Shown here in pieces: positions 1-10,245 of a stretch of DNA of 64,000 bases. Positions within the stretch are counted from its first letter, which is position 1, and each line of letters starts with the position of its first letter. The position numbers were made by a program, and so were the translations under genes. The DNA lies in assembly GCA_030374765.1 (NCBI GenBank), contig JARGXX010000010.1, positions 186,001 to 250,000 on the forward strand, written 5' to 3'. The stretch is from Agarophyton chilense (Eukaryota > Rhodophyta > Florideophyceae > Gracilariales > Gracilariaceae). The notes below the pieces were generated by a model. That model was not told the DNA's origin, made no database searches, and saw only the letters and a program-made list of their open reading frames with translations.

Positions 1-2
1 CA

Positions 3-440
3 GTAGACCGACTTGCTGAAGCGCATGTGACGAAGTCAAACTTAACCGTGCCTTCCGAAAGGGTGACTGCCAAACTTTTCCATTCGAAGAAAAACAGCTC
101 GCGTCGCTCGGATCACATTGCCAGTGCATCGAAAGGGATCTCAAGGGGCGGGCAGATTAATCTTGAGAATCTCGGAAACGAATTTCTGAACGACAAGCAA
201 GGAAGAGGCCCGAACTTTGTACCTATCTACGTGCCCATTACAGCCCTTCAACATCCGACCTCTCAGATACCACCTGGGTCAATTATCGGAGCTGATAGTA
301 CATCAAATCCTTATCAATGGCCTGGTCGACTTCTTGTTCCGGGGGGCGCATCAGGAGAACCCATGGGTCACCCTTCACCCAACATGAACTCGACGTACAA
401 CTCTTTTGGTCGAATGCCTGAACCACGCATGAAATGGTGA
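3..440 (+). CDS. C-terminal fragment of an unknown protein (runs off left edge)
   Basis: The frame is already open at the left edge (V-D-R-L-A-E from base 3) and closes with TGA at 438-440, so these are the last 145 residues of a gene that starts outside the window. The fragment is polar. It has a basic stretch (HSKKNSSRRSD), a hydrophobic patch (NFVPIYVPITALQH), then a Gly/Pro/Asn/Ser-rich tail ending PEPRMKW, as in disordered C-termini. I see no catalytic motif, zinc site or membrane segment and do not recognise the family. No retroelement motif is present, so a host gene is more likely than a transposon. The fragment could instead be a chance open frame, since no start can be seen. Confidence 0.5.
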   Translation, partial: VDRLAEAHVTKSNLTVPSERVTAKLFHSKKNSSRRSDHIASASKGISRGGQINLENLGNEFLNDKQGRGPNFVPIYVPITALQHPTSQIPPGSIIGADSTSNPYQWPGRLLVPGGASGEPMGHPSPNMNSTYNSFGRMPEPRMKW

Positions 441-1075
441 TGTAGTCGGCTCTAGATAGGAAAATCTTGGGGGATGAGAATGATAGACTAGATTTACGTG
501 AGCTACCGCATTAACATTGGTAGTCTCCTGACATCCGTGTAGTTGTCAACAGATTAACCGATAAACTTGGGTCTGCAGTGGACACTTTCCTTTCTTCGAT
601 TTCAAAGCTTTCGCCGTTCTGATTGCTGTAGCTTTGGGGGGGCTGTATCCTAACAGCAAACGTATGAATGCTTGCTTGTTTTCCGACTCCACAAAAGCCT
701 TCTCAATGTATTTACAGTTATGCGAACACAGTGGATTGAAAAGACAAGTGAATCGGAAAACTGTTATACAATGGGTTCTACCTTGTACAAAGTAAGAAAT
801 CTCAATACTCTAGAGGAACAGTCAAAAATATCGATTGCAGTCCTTTAAGAAAGTGCTTCTTACTCATATGTCTCGCGGTTTTCCATACCTGGTTTCTAGT
901 CGGAGATGAAACATTTGAAGATATCTCTCTCTCCTGAAGAAGGCCCAAAACCTTCACCATTTGACGATCTTTTTCTAGAAACTCAGCGCACCCTGCCTTA
1001 CTAGAGTCTATTAGCAATTTTGAACTCGATCTATGATCTTTTCGGTGCTTTTCCCGCAGTATACTTTCTTGCTCG

Positions 1076-1116
<41 letters not shown>

Positions 1117-1810
1117 GGGCATTCTACGTTCTATGAATACGTAGCAAAGAACGTTACTTTTGGAAGAAACGATCTCTCACTAAAAAGGCCAACACTCTAT
1201 CGGGTTACTTGATGATAATAACTTCAAGACCAAGACCTTGACGCTCTTGAAGAGAAGGAAATCAAAACCTTCTCGACAGTGCCCTTTGGACACCGTAACA
1301 CATAGTGGTCTACAGAATTGAGAACACTCGATCTACAATTACATATCAACCGCTTCCCAATCATCACTGATCCAAATGGAGTATGCTGTAGAAGCTTAAG
1401 GGATGCAAAGTGGAAACATTCTTTGTCGCGACCGGAACCAAATTGAATTCTCCGTTTCTTTCTTGCGTTTCTCTGCAAGCTCCTCAGTGTTTCTCGTAGA
1501 CCTCATGGCGCTTAAATTTTTGCTTTACCACGGATTCAACATCGTGAAAATATTATGGATGACTTTTTGATGGAAGAGACCGAACAATTTAGCGCGAGAC
1601 GTCTGTGCTGTACAAGTGTCTGCTAGCTTTTCAACATATTCTATATATATACATATAAAAAAATGTATCTCTCTCTCTTTATGTGAGCACGTACATTAAT
1701 TTCTAGTATCGTGTGAGGCGTGCTAAGGACCCCCAACAAATTGTAGCACTTTCTTCTACACTGTAACCGCCCACTACATATCTATAGCCGTGTTACGCTC
1801 ACTAGGCTGC
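441..1810. other. Intergenic stretch without a supported gene
   Basis: Only short frames on both strands, mostly with non-ATG starts. The minus-strand frame at 802-1122 begins inside the (TC)n microsatellite and reads as an Arg-Glu repeat there, so I do not accept it. The 84-residue minus frame at 1224-1478 is basic and matches nothing I know. A second small pyrimidine-rich patch lies near 1664-1680. I see no LTR or inverted-repeat structure. Confidence 0.5.
1081..1110. repeat. (TC)15 microsatellite
   Basis: An uninterrupted run of fifteen TC dinucleotides, preceded by a GC-rich GCTCGCGCGC block. It creates an artificial Arg-Glu open frame on the minus strand. Confidence 0.95.
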
Positions 1811-1818
1811 TATATAAG
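1811..1818 (+). promoter_or_regulatory. Possible TATA box
   Basis: TATATAAG in a moderately GC-rich setting, about 30 bases upstream of a pyrimidine-rich stretch near 1840-1850 that could hold a transcription start. The next ATG with a reasonable frame is at 2069, so the leader would be about 220 bases. Judged from sequence match alone. Confidence 0.3.
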
Positions 1819-2068
1819 TTCGTTGAAGAACGCACTAGGTTTCTAGAGTTGTTCTCAACCGCAGAAACGTTTCGCCACCGACGACTTTGGCCTTCAGCTT
1901 TTCATATATCCCTTCATTCAACCTCAAAGGATCGTCGGTTAAGGGGCACACCACGACAAGGCGCTTCGCATGTACCACGTTTGCCGCCAGAAAACCCGTT
2001 GACGACGTCATTCCACCCGACCCTCATACAATCGGCGAAGTCGGGCAAAGAACCGGCGCGTAACCTGC

Positions 2069-2395
2069 ATGTTCATCCTGCCCAAGCGCAGTTCCTCCGT
2101 GAAACAGCCCTGTCCAGAGGCTCCGCTGGAGCTCTTCTTTCGAAGGAAAAATTCAGCGAAAACGGTGGTTGGATCTTCTTCCGACAAGTTCGTGACCTAC
2201 TGCGTCCGTGCAGCTAGGCGGGTGTCTTTTCATGACGTACCGCTCAGGTCCGCAAGGGCGACCGGCAAGCTGCCCGATTGCTTGGACGAGTTTAATGACC
2301 TCCCGGGTGACATATACTATCTACGAGCACGTGCATCTCGCCTTCACGCGGTGTGCCTGACTCCGATCTGTTTCCTCTCGGACGGAGCGAAATGA
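2069..2395 (+). CDS. Small hypothetical ORF, doubtful
   Basis: ATG-initiated 108-residue frame, basic at the N-terminus (KRSSSVKQ, FFRRKNSAK) and then mixed (KLPDCLDEFNDLPGDIYYL), ending in TGA at 2393-2395. It lies downstream of a TATA-like site at 1811-1818. A short upstream ATG at 1970 is in the same frame but hits a stop after ten codons. No family, signal peptide or domain is recognisable. It may be a real small gene, a decayed gene or chance. The overlapping frame from 1849 begins with TTG and looks like a shadow. Confidence 0.25.
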   Translation: MFILPKRSSSVKQPCPEAPLELFFRRKNSAKTVVGSSSDKFVTYCVRAARRVSFHDVPLRSARATGKLPDCLDEFNDLPGDIYYLRARASRLHAVCLTPICFLSDGAK

Positions 2396-3423
2396 GAACG
2401 CAGACGGATTCCCAACGGAGGCCAAGAACGGGATACTATCTACAATGTACAACACAGTATACTCGGGCCCAGTCCATTAACTTACACACACACGGCCTCA
2501 ATTGCATTTGAACCTTGGACAAACACAAAAAGGCATAGGAAATGTCTTCAAAAGATGTTCATGTCTCTCTTCAATCGAGGGGAACCGACACTGATCAGCG
2601 GTCGAGTATGCCTACGTGATCACCATTTTTGCCCCCTGTCTACTAAAGCGGAAAGACCTCTCCCAGGATCAAGCCTTCATTTACGTAGATTTCAGAATAT
2701 TTGTCGAAGGCTGTTTGAAATCGCTTTGATGGTCTTTCTCGTCTTCTGAGAAAAAACCATCCTTCTTTACTGTTGAAGACAAGGAGTGAGTGTGTCTGCC
2801 AAAAAACGCCTTGATTCGTATATCCGATGGGTTTTATTAAGGGAAGAAGAATGCTCGCTGACTATCTGTTGCCAGAAAGCCTCGCGAGGACTGGCATTGT
2901 GCCAAAGGATTTCACTGCACTTTGAAAAGACTCATGGAGCACCAACCGTGAAGGGAGAAATGCGAGGTATTGGACACTGTGCTCTTTCTGAATTGGTTGC
3001 GGATTTCAAGCAATCTGCTTCCTTCTTCTGATAAAACACTATGCCTCAAAATATGTGGGTTTGGCAGGGCAAGGTCGAGTAGTTTACAATTATCGAGAGG
3101 CCCAATCGATATTGCTTGAAGTGAGAGTGTCTACAAGACCGTGTTCTATTGGGGAAAGAAAGACACCATGTAAAGAGCGACACCACGTGGTGATTCTTAA
3201 CAGCATACGCAGCAAGTTGTCCCAATTCGGACTAGCCTGTGCCGCTTCTCCATTGATTGTACCGCATGTTCCGCACCGAGAAGTGGCCCAGAAAATGAAG
3301 GTGACACCCCATCCTATGCATGACGAATTACGGTTTTAAGACTTGATGAGCGTGAAAGAAAGAAATGGCTTCGTCAGAGTGCAACGAACAACCGCTTATA
3401 CATCATCATCTTCCACATAGACC
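2396..3423. other. Stretch with no supported gene, upstream of tyrosinase
   Basis: Three consecutive short plus-strand frames (2555-2749, 2786-3031, 3055-3339) of 64 to 94 residues. The second begins with GTG, and none shows a motif or a consistent frame, so I treat them as chance or as remains of a decayed sequence. The last 100 bases are the leader and promoter region of the tyrosinase; I see no clear TATA box there. Confidence 0.4.
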
Positions 3424-4923
3424 ATGCGAATCATAGTACTGGTGGTATCCGTTACTATCATCATCACAACTAATGCTAGTGTCGTGTCTACGGTGAATCA
3501 AAGGGCTCAAATTACTAAGTCTACCGAAAGGTTTTTCTTCAACAAGGGTGAAAGCTGCAAAGAATCCTGGAACGAGAAAAAGAGACTCACTGAACGTTGT
3601 TGTTCTGGGAACTTTGCGTGCAGCAGCGACAAATGTAAGGGACAGGGGCTCTGTTCGTTTGGGTTCTTGCAGAGCGCGTTATGGTGTTACAGGAAAATAT
3701 GCAAACCGTTGAAATCAGAAGAAGAGGATGACAATGGAGATGAACCGGCAGAAAGCATAGAACCTCAATCAAGTCCCGAGGAAGAACACCCTGGGGAAAG
3801 CGATAGTCCATCCCCTTCCCCAGTTGATGCCAGTCCCACACCTACATCGTCTCCATCACCTCCATCATCCCTCCCATCTCCTTCTCGATCACCGATACCC
3901 ACACCATCTCAATCACCGTCCCCGCGACCAGAAACAGTACAAAATGATCCCCTACACTGCCAAGGCCAGCGAAATCGTCGAGAAATTCGAGATATGACTG
4001 CTCAGCAACGCAGCGAATGGCAGCAAGCTATCAGAGCGCTCATGGAGGACAGAGATGCTCAGGGCGTAAGCAAATGGGATACGCTGGTAAAACTTCACAT
4101 GGACTTTTCTGATGAGGCTCACGGTGGGTCTTACTTTTTGCCATGGCATCGATTGTTTTTGTTGCGCATTGAAAACGCTCTGAGAGAGAAACAACCTGGA
4201 CTTTCTCTTCCGTATTGGGACTGGAGCGTTGACGCAATGGATGCTGCAACATCAAGGATATGGAATGGCGACATGGCTGGAGGAGCGCGGAGAACGAACC
4301 AACCAATACAGAATGGCCAGTTCCAGAACGTTGGCGGCAGGTATCCTAACTCGCATACAGTGGCACGAGACTTCAACTCAGGAACTGCGGGTGATATTCC
4401 GGCACTATGGGGCTCGACCGCATTAGAAAGTCTCCTTAACGAAGCTAACTTTGGAGATTTCAGTGATGGAATAGAGGCCGCACATGCTCTTCCTCATGTG
4501 TACATTGGCGGGGATATGAGGGGAACTTGGTCTGCCCCGAATGACCCTATATTCTACCTCCATCATGCTTTCGTTGACCGTCTGTATGAGATGAGACAAC
4601 AACGAAGAGGAAGAAATGATTTTGGAGGCACACATGACTTTAGCGGCGGAACGCAGACAGCGCGGGCGGGATATCGCTTAAATGCTTTTGGTGTGTCAGC
4701 TTCGCGCGCATTCGACCTCGGATGCGTGAGGTATGTGGCACCTAACCTACAAGGTAGAAGCAAGAAGGGCTCAGGTAGAGAGGAACAGCAGCCAGAGGAT
4801 ATATGCAACAACGCCGAATTCCAAATGGGTAATGGCGTATCAAAAGAACGCTGCGAGCACGGAAACCAAATTTTGGTTGGCAAGAAAGTTCAGGGCCGCT
4901 CCCACAGTCGAAAGTTGCTATGA
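3424..4923 (+). CDS. Secreted tyrosinase (type-3 copper phenol oxidase) with N-terminal Cys-rich domain
   Basis: 499 residues, ATG to TGA, no intron. Residues 1-18 form a hydrophobic signal peptide. Residues 45-93 are Cys-rich (C45, C59, C60, C66, C71, C77, C88, C93), then an acidic patch and a Ser/Pro-rich linker (about 120-172) that looks like an extracellular spacer. The tyrosinase domain starts near C179. CuA ligands are H225, H233 and H242 (PWHRLFL); CuB is H354-x3-H358 with the NDPIFYLHH motif (H380/H381) followed by D-R-L. Family knowledge: tyrosinases hydroxylate monophenols and oxidise diphenols to quinones, for pigment, wall cross-linking or defence. Substrate and location are inferred. 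A catechol oxidase is equally possible. All six copper-ligand positions are occupied, so the enzyme is probably active. The next feature downstream is a DNA transposon. Confidence 0.95.
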   Translation: MRIIVLVVSVTIIITTNASVVSTVNQRAQITKSTERFFFNKGESCKESWNEKKRLTERCCSGNFACSSDKCKGQGLCSFGFLQSALWCYRKICKPLKSEEEDDNGDEPAESIEPQSSPEEEHPGESDSPSPSPVDASPTPTSSPSPPSSLPSPSRSPIPTPSQSPSPRPETVQNDPLHCQGQRNRREIRDMTAQQRSEWQQAIRALMEDRDAQGVSKWDTLVKLHMDFSDEAHGGSYFLPWHRLFLLRIENALREKQPGLSLPYWDWSVDAMDAATSRIWNGDMAGGARRTNQPIQNGQFQNVGGRYPNSHTVARDFNSGTAGDIPALWGSTALESLLNEANFGDFSDGIEAAHALPHVYIGGDMRGTWSAPNDPIFYLHHAFVDRLYEMRQQRRGRNDFGGTHDFSGGTQTARAGYRLNAFGVSASRAFDLGCVRYVAPNLQGRSKKGSGREEQQPEDICNNAEFQMGNGVSKERCEHGNQILVGKKVQGRSHSRKLL

Positions 4924-5315
4924 GGAGAATGTGTCAAGTGCTGCTACCCTTCGTAGCTGCAGATAAGCTGATTACTTGATGACTAACTTGCTTCAGATTC
5001 GAAAAACCCGCTGCGCAAGATATGGGCATTTCTAAAAGAAAAAGACAGGACGAGCGCAAGGTCTTCAGCGTTCCTGACTGTAAAAGCCCATGTACTGTAA
5101 ATGGATAGAGGATGAAAGTACACATCGTACTCGTTGTATAAAAATAAGCCAATTAGAATAACGGGGGTTAGTTGCATGTGCTCTGGAGTATTATTGCATC
5201 TCAATTATGGGCGCCATCTGTTGAGTGTGACGCGGTGGGCCAAACTTGACAATAAAGTCAGCGGAAATAAAACATTTCCATAACTAAAAGGCCCGAATAG
5301 ATAAATGTGACATAC
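4924..5315. other. 3' flank of tyrosinase up to the Harbinger element
   Basis: No gene. AATAAA at 5251-5256, with a second A/T-rich AAATAAAAC just after it, could serve as a polyadenylation signal about 330 bases past the tyrosinase stop. This is a weak inference. The TTA target site of the Harbinger element ends the stretch (5316-5318). Confidence 0.4.
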
Positions 5316-5318
5316 TTA

Positions 5319-5333
5319 GAGCATCTCTACCGC
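5319..5333 (+). repeat. Left TIR of Harbinger element
   Basis: GAGCATCTCTACCGC, preceded by the target-site copy TTA at 5316-5318. Perfect reverse complement of 8222-8236. Confidence 0.97.
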
Positions 5334-5658
5334 AGTAAATCTATCCAGGATTTTCATGCCGCGGGGCAAAATGCAACTCTAACGCGGGAAATGAAATCTA
5401 TCCTTTTCATTTCCGTTTTCTTTAGATGCCAAATTTCCTCTATTGGACCCCCCAATAGAGGCTGAAGTGAATCTAATGGAACGAATAGATATGCCAGTAT
5501 GGCTCTCGTGATTGGACAGCCAAGAAACGTTTTGGCGCCAACCGCCCGTTCCGAAACACAAACACCCTTGCACGTTCTGCTCCGCAACAAAAACCCTTGC
5601 TCCTTCCGTTGCCCTCACCTCCTCCGCCATTTCCGATCTCAGCCATTCCCTCGCTATT

Positions 5659-6486
5659 ATGGGTCGTGGGAAGAGCTGGGACCTGTTGGAGAACCGAACG
5701 CTCGCCAAGGCGTGGGTGGCAGCTTCAGAAGACCCCATCGCTGGTGTAGATCAAACACGAAAAGTGTTTATGAACACGGTCAAACGGCGCTTCATCGAAC
5801 TTATACCAGAGCCATCCTGCGTGCCGAAAGGTAGGTATGGATCTCGAACAACAAACAGCATTGCGCAACACTTCTCCGACATGTCTGCAGATGTTCAGAA
5901 GTTTCGGGTTGCAATGTGTAGAGTGCAGGCATCCAACCCGACTAGAGTATCATAAATGAACGTGGCCGCAATGGCGGTGAGTATCCATCTTGGAAAGACG
6001 AACACTACGTCCTACGATTTTAAGGATTTTGTCGTAAGAAAGTGGCTTTACTTTGATGCTTGGAAGGTGCTTCGCCAACACCCTAAGTGGTGTGCTCCGC
6101 CATCCACAGAATCCTCTCAGAGCGGTGACCAAGTCCAAGATGACGGCGATAGCTCTAGAGAGCCGTCACCACGTAGTACACCGAGGAAGCCTCAACGTAA
6201 AGCAGATGATCGTTTCGGAATAGGAAGTCGCAACGCAAAGATTATCAAGCAGGAGGAATTGCGCACGCAGGCTGTCCGATCCTTGGCATCATCTGCGAAG
6301 CGCAAGTCAGAAATACTGGATGAGAAGAACGCCATAGCCATATTCTCGCTACCTGGATGCCAGGGGAAGCCGGAAACGGCAGCATTCTTCGATGCGCTGC
6401 GCAAAACATATCTTGCGAACGCCCAGAAACGAGCTCGTCTTTCCCAGAGCGAGGTCAGTAGTGCCACTCAAGGCCCTACACAATAA
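5659..6486 (+). pseudogene. Harbinger Myb/SANT-like partner protein, split by an in-frame TAA
   Basis: First ATG (MGRGKSWDLLENRTLAKAW) begins a Myb/trihelix-like DNA-binding domain with spaced tryptophans (W in KSW, W in AKAW). The frame meets TAA at 5953-5955 and resumes immediately in the same frame with ATG at 5956, continuing through KWLYFDAWKVLRQHPKW, the aromatic end of the domain, to TAA at 6484-6486. The second half has an acidic Ser-rich linker and a basic C-terminal region (RSLASSAKRKSEIL). Total 275 codons. Known role in the family: this protein brings the transposase to the nucleus and to the element ends. Since the domain spans the stop, a single nonsense change in a once continuous gene is more likely than two genes. 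A short intron removing the stop cannot be excluded from sequence alone. Confidence 0.8.
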
Positions 6487-6635
6487 ACGATGACTGAAAC
6501 GCGGACTACGATTACCGAGCAGGAGTCAGCCGCACCCCCAGGGGGCCCCGCCGAGAGGTCGTGAGGAGCGTTGGGAGGGCAGAAGTACGGTCTCGTTTGC
6601 GAAATTTCCTTCGGGGGCACGATCCCCCCACCAGG

Positions 6636-6653
6636 CCGGGGGAGAACCCCCGG
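6636..6653. terminator. GC hairpin between convergent Harbinger genes
   Basis: CCGGGGG, AGAA loop, CCCCCGG: a perfect 7-bp stem in an unusually G/C-rich patch (6611-6660) lying between the 3' ends of the Myb gene and the transposase. It might help end or process both transcripts. It could also simply be sequence composition. Confidence 0.25.
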
Positions 6654-6707
6654 ACCCCCTTTCGTTTGCTGCGCTTTGTGGCTTTGTCTTAATGAGTAAA
6701 TGAATAT

Positions 6708-8078
6708 TTACTGCAGTGAGTGCGTTCTGAATACTTCCCCTTCCATGCTCTGGTCCTCCTGTCCATTCGAACGGGCCCAGATATGCTGGATGAGGTCGTG
6801 CTTCAGAGAGAAGTGATCAACGCTACTGACGATTCTGGAGCAACGTGAAGCGACCATGGAAGACCAAGTCTGAAGCGCGAATGCGTCGCCTAGTAGTTCT
6901 CGAGTAACATCCAAAGACTCCCATTTGAAGCACTGACCGATACTGAACATCGCGACCGCCTCATCATAGTGCATAAGACCGTTCATGCAGCTGTCGTACA
7001 GGTCTCTACGAGCCTCAACGACCATATTGTGTAGTATAATGCACCCCTTCACAACGAATGCCATGTCCTTTCGCTTCCACATTCTGCACGGTTTCTGCAG
7101 AATGTTGAAGCGAGCTACAAGGACGCCGAATGCGCGCTCCATATCCTTCCTGAACGCTTCTTGAGCCCTTGAGTAAGCACATTCCTGTGGGTTGGTTCCG
7201 TCCTTGATTGTTTTTGCAAAGATCGCCCAGATTGGGTAGATGCCGTCTGCGAGATAGTACAACATTGTACGCGTTGTGCCGTTTATCTTATACGGTAATG
7301 AAGGAGGGAACTCTCCCTCGCGTATCTTCTGCATAGTTGCTGATGTATCCAAGACGTTTAAGTCGTTACACGACCCGGGACTACCGAAATGTGCATGCCA
7401 TATCCATAGATCGGCATCACAGATAGCTTCAAGGACGACTGTAGGCTTTTTTTCTTTTCCCTTGTACTGTCCAGCCCATGCGACTGGACAGTTTTTCCAT
7501 TCCCAGTGCTGGCAGTCTATACTACCAATGCAACCGGGGAACCCGCGTGCAGCATCGATCTTCATGATACGTTTCAGGTCCTGCTCGGTCGGCTCGCACA
7601 TATACTCCGCACCAAACTGCTCGAAAATCAAACGGCAGAACGCCTTTACAGAAAGTAGTACAGAATCTTCTGACATTTGAAGATACTCATCTAGCGCATC
7701 TGCAGCGACTCCATATGCAAGCATGCGCAGTGCTGCGACGATACGCTGCAGTAGATGAATTCCTCTTTTGCCCAGTCCGTCTTTCCTTCGCACAAATATT
7801 CCTTTGCCATCCAGATGCTTGTAGACGCGGTCGAAGACGTCCCGTGGCATTCTGAACCGCCGCATAAATTTGTCTTCGCCATACTTTGCCGCGTCGTCAA
7901 AGTAGTCGCTCAAAAGGCGAGCTACTGCAGTGTCGAAGTCACGAGCGACGTTGGCACTCTTGCCGGCTCGAGACCCAGAGCGGCGGGGTAAATGTATTGT
8001 CTCTAGCCCGGGAAGTATACCGGTAGCAGCAAGGTACGACAGGGTGTCGTCCTCGCTGGACTCGTCTGACTCCGCCAT
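6708..8078 (-). CDS. PIF/Harbinger-type DDE transposase (DDE_4/HARBI1-like nuclease)
   Basis: 456 residues, ATG at 8078, uninterrupted. Residues 1-50 are acidic then basic; 60-130 are a helical N-terminal domain; the nuclease core follows. Catalytic residues seen: D188 (GCIGSIDCQHW), D239 (GSPGSCNDLNVL) and E314 (KDMERAFGVLVARF), a D-x50-D-x74-E spacing, with the conserved YYLADGIYP segment near 274-282 and LHNMVVE near 349-355. This matches the HARBI1/PIF family, which cuts and pastes DNA at TWA targets. The gene lies inside perfect TIRs and converges on its Myb-like partner. No missing residue or frameshift is visible, so the protein is probably competent, but activity also needs the partner, which is broken here. 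Confidence 0.96.
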   Translation of the reverse strand: MAESDESSEDDTLSYLAATGILPGLETIHLPRRSGSRAGKSANVARDFDTAVARLLSDYFDDAAKYGEDKFMRRFRMPRDVFDRVYKHLDGKGIFVRRKDGLGKRGIHLLQRIVAALRMLAYGVAADALDEYLQMSEDSVLLSVKAFCRLIFEQFGAEYMCEPTEQDLKRIMKIDAARGFPGCIGSIDCQHWEWKNCPVAWAGQYKGKEKKPTVVLEAICDADLWIWHAHFGSPGSCNDLNVLDTSATMQKIREGEFPPSLPYKINGTTRTMLYYLADGIYPIWAIFAKTIKDGTNPQECAYSRAQEAFRKDMERAFGVLVARFNILQKPCRMWKRKDMAFVVKGCIILHNMVVEARRDLYDSCMNGLMHYDEAVAMFSIGQCFKWESLDVTRELLGDAFALQTWSSMVASRCSRIVSSVDHFSLKHDLIQHIWARSNGQEDQSMEGEVFRTHSLQ

Positions 8079-8221
8079 GTCGCGCTCGATCCCTTTTCAT
8101 TACGGGGCGCGGTAGGGCTGAAATAATCTGCATGATTAAAAGGGGTTTACATGTCACTCTATCGGATAGAGCGCCCAATCAAAACGCCCGAAAAAGGCGA
8201 ATAGATTCTATCTTTCCATTC

Positions 8222-8236
8222 GCGGTAGAGATGCTC
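8222..8236 (-). repeat. Right TIR of Harbinger element
   Basis: Exact reverse complement of 5319-5333, followed by the target-site copy TTA at 8237-8239. Confidence 0.97.
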
Positions 8237-8239
8237 TTA

Positions 8240-10245
8240 TTCTGAAATAAACTTTTTCTTCCTGACCTTCTTAAAACGGCCCGCAATCAAACACTTCTAT
8301 CAATAATTTTTAGAGGTGGCACTCACTGGCTTTTCCTTAGATATAACAGATCTGAAACTCTTTTTTCTACCTTTTCATTTATGCTCTTACCATAAGCAGA
8401 CGTTTAAAATATTTACAAAGCTTTCTAAGAAAAAGTAATAACAGAAAAATATGCTTCCAATCGATACGCAAAGCTAACATTTTGAAGAAAAACTGACGCA
8501 ACACCACGTGCAATATTTTCTCTTTTAGTTCTAATTGTTAGGTTTTTAACATGTTTTAACGTCCTTCAAATGTTTTCGACACATAAAATACTACCCATAC
8601 CAATACAAAACCTTTGAGAGACGAAAAAATGGTCTTTTGCGTACCAAATACCACTTTGATCGATACATTTGGCTAATAAAGAGTTTCATGCTTAACATAT
8701 CACGCATTTTAAGCTCCCTACAGTGCGAAAACGTCTCAAAGTGTTTTATTACGAATTTAGTTTCTTTTTCAACAATATCGTGCCAGCCCTAGTGATCAAA
8801 CCACACAAAAAGGACTAAATTTTTTCCTGGAGAGTAGAACAAAAAGAAGTCTCTTGGCGAATGAATAACGAAGTCTGGGTGTAAACCCGAAGCAAACCTT
8901 TGCAATGAGCGAATAGAGTGAGATGGAGAGAATCAGGCTAATATGATATTAGTGAAAAGGGTAACCAACTATGACAGTTGGAAAAAGGAGGAAAAAATGA
9001 GACACGCAGCAGTAACAGCGAAGCATTAGTCACAGGAGCCAGGGTAAACAACAAAGAGAAATAATATACAGGGGTGCAAATACGTTAGTAATAAAGAGAC
9101 TTCAGCGGCAATCGTACTTCTTTTGAAGACTCGGAGTGGGTACATCTACCGTACATAATTTGATATTCCACTGAAGACTGTAGAGCTCTCGGTGCAGTGG
9201 GTATCCACAGAAATAACCTCTAATAGCGGGTGTCGCCTTGCGAGCGACGGTTCTTAGATAAGAAGAGAGTGTGCGGAAAGCGGCCAGGTGGGCCTGAACA
9301 ATGGGGAAAATACGTGTATTCACGAGGCGGATGTCCAGATGCGTCAGTACGTAATGCACACGAGATCGGCTCGACAACCCTTGTGACGACAGAAATAATC
9401 AGGTAACAGTAGAGAAAACAACACAGACACACACACACACAGAAAGCTGTAGAAAAAGGGCGGTAAACGAGCAACGGTAGAAGATATCCTCGGAACAAGA
9501 ACTATAGCTCAGAACGGTTAAGAACTGATACTATAGGTGCCCCTTTGTGGTAATCCACTTTAGGATTTCTAGGACTCACAAAGATGGTGTTTTGGTTTGG
9601 TGGTTGTTGGTTGGCCTTTGCCGTCCTCACCTGGGCCTTGCGCCCTTTAATGTGCCAAGAGGAAAAGCAATTACTGTACAGTAAGGCATACACATGGCGT
9701 GCCAGTACATAATTATCAAAATAAAACCAAATAAAACATTTGGTGATGGCACTTTACAGTGTACACTAAATACAGTACTTCCTAATTAAATTTCTTCTGT
9801 CCCAATCTTTCCATGAATTAATTCTTCTAATAAATCCTCGTATTCGAGTGTAGCCCAAGCAATAGCTTATGAATGCCGTGTCGCGACTTCGTAGTATTTT
9901 CGAACGGTCGAACTCAGGTGCATCCAGAATACTACAGATAACACGGCACAACCTTCGAATAGAGTCGTATAATTCGCAGACAGAAAAGACGTAAAACCAT
10001 AAGAACCCGGCGGAGGAATATTTACCGAGCCAAAAGAAGAGATCGCCGAGGGACTGTATAGTAAACTTGGTACCCTATGCATATAATAAAACATAAAACT
10101 AACCACCAGTGATAGGCGCATATGTGTACACATCGCATGTACAACCAGTCTGGCTGTAGATGATGATACGCAATAAAGGAAAGACTCATAAAACGCGCGA
10201 GAGGTAAAAAAATGTTTAAGTCGTAGGAAACCCTTTTCACGAGGG
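8240..10245. other. A/T-rich stretch without a supported gene
   Basis: No frame longer than about 150 codons, and the longer ones (for example minus 9867-10310) are hydrophobic mixtures with no motif. An (AC)n microsatellite lies at about 9421-9440. I find no LTR, TIR or transposase signature; it may be old, unrecognisable repeat. Confidence 0.5.

Larger units (their letters stand above)
5319..8236. mobile_element. Complete PIF/Harbinger DNA transposon
   Basis: A 2918-base element bounded by perfect 15-bp terminal inverted repeats (GAGCATCTCTACCGC at 5319-5333 and its complement at 8222-8236), each flanked outside by TTA (5316-5318 and 8237-8239). This 3-bp TWA duplication is typical of PIF/Harbinger elements. 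Inside are the two genes of an autonomous member, arranged convergently: a Myb/SANT-like DNA-binding protein on plus (5659-6486) and a DDE transposase on minus (6708-8078). Subterminal copies of ATCTATCC near 5341 and 5393 may be protein-binding sites. The transposase frame is intact but the Myb gene has an internal stop, so this copy may depend on a partner from elsewhere. Confidence 0.97.

Noticed and set aside
802..1122. 106-residue minus ORF with Arg-Glu repeats
   Set aside because: The start and repeat come from the (TC)15 microsatellite; no homology or motif beyond it.
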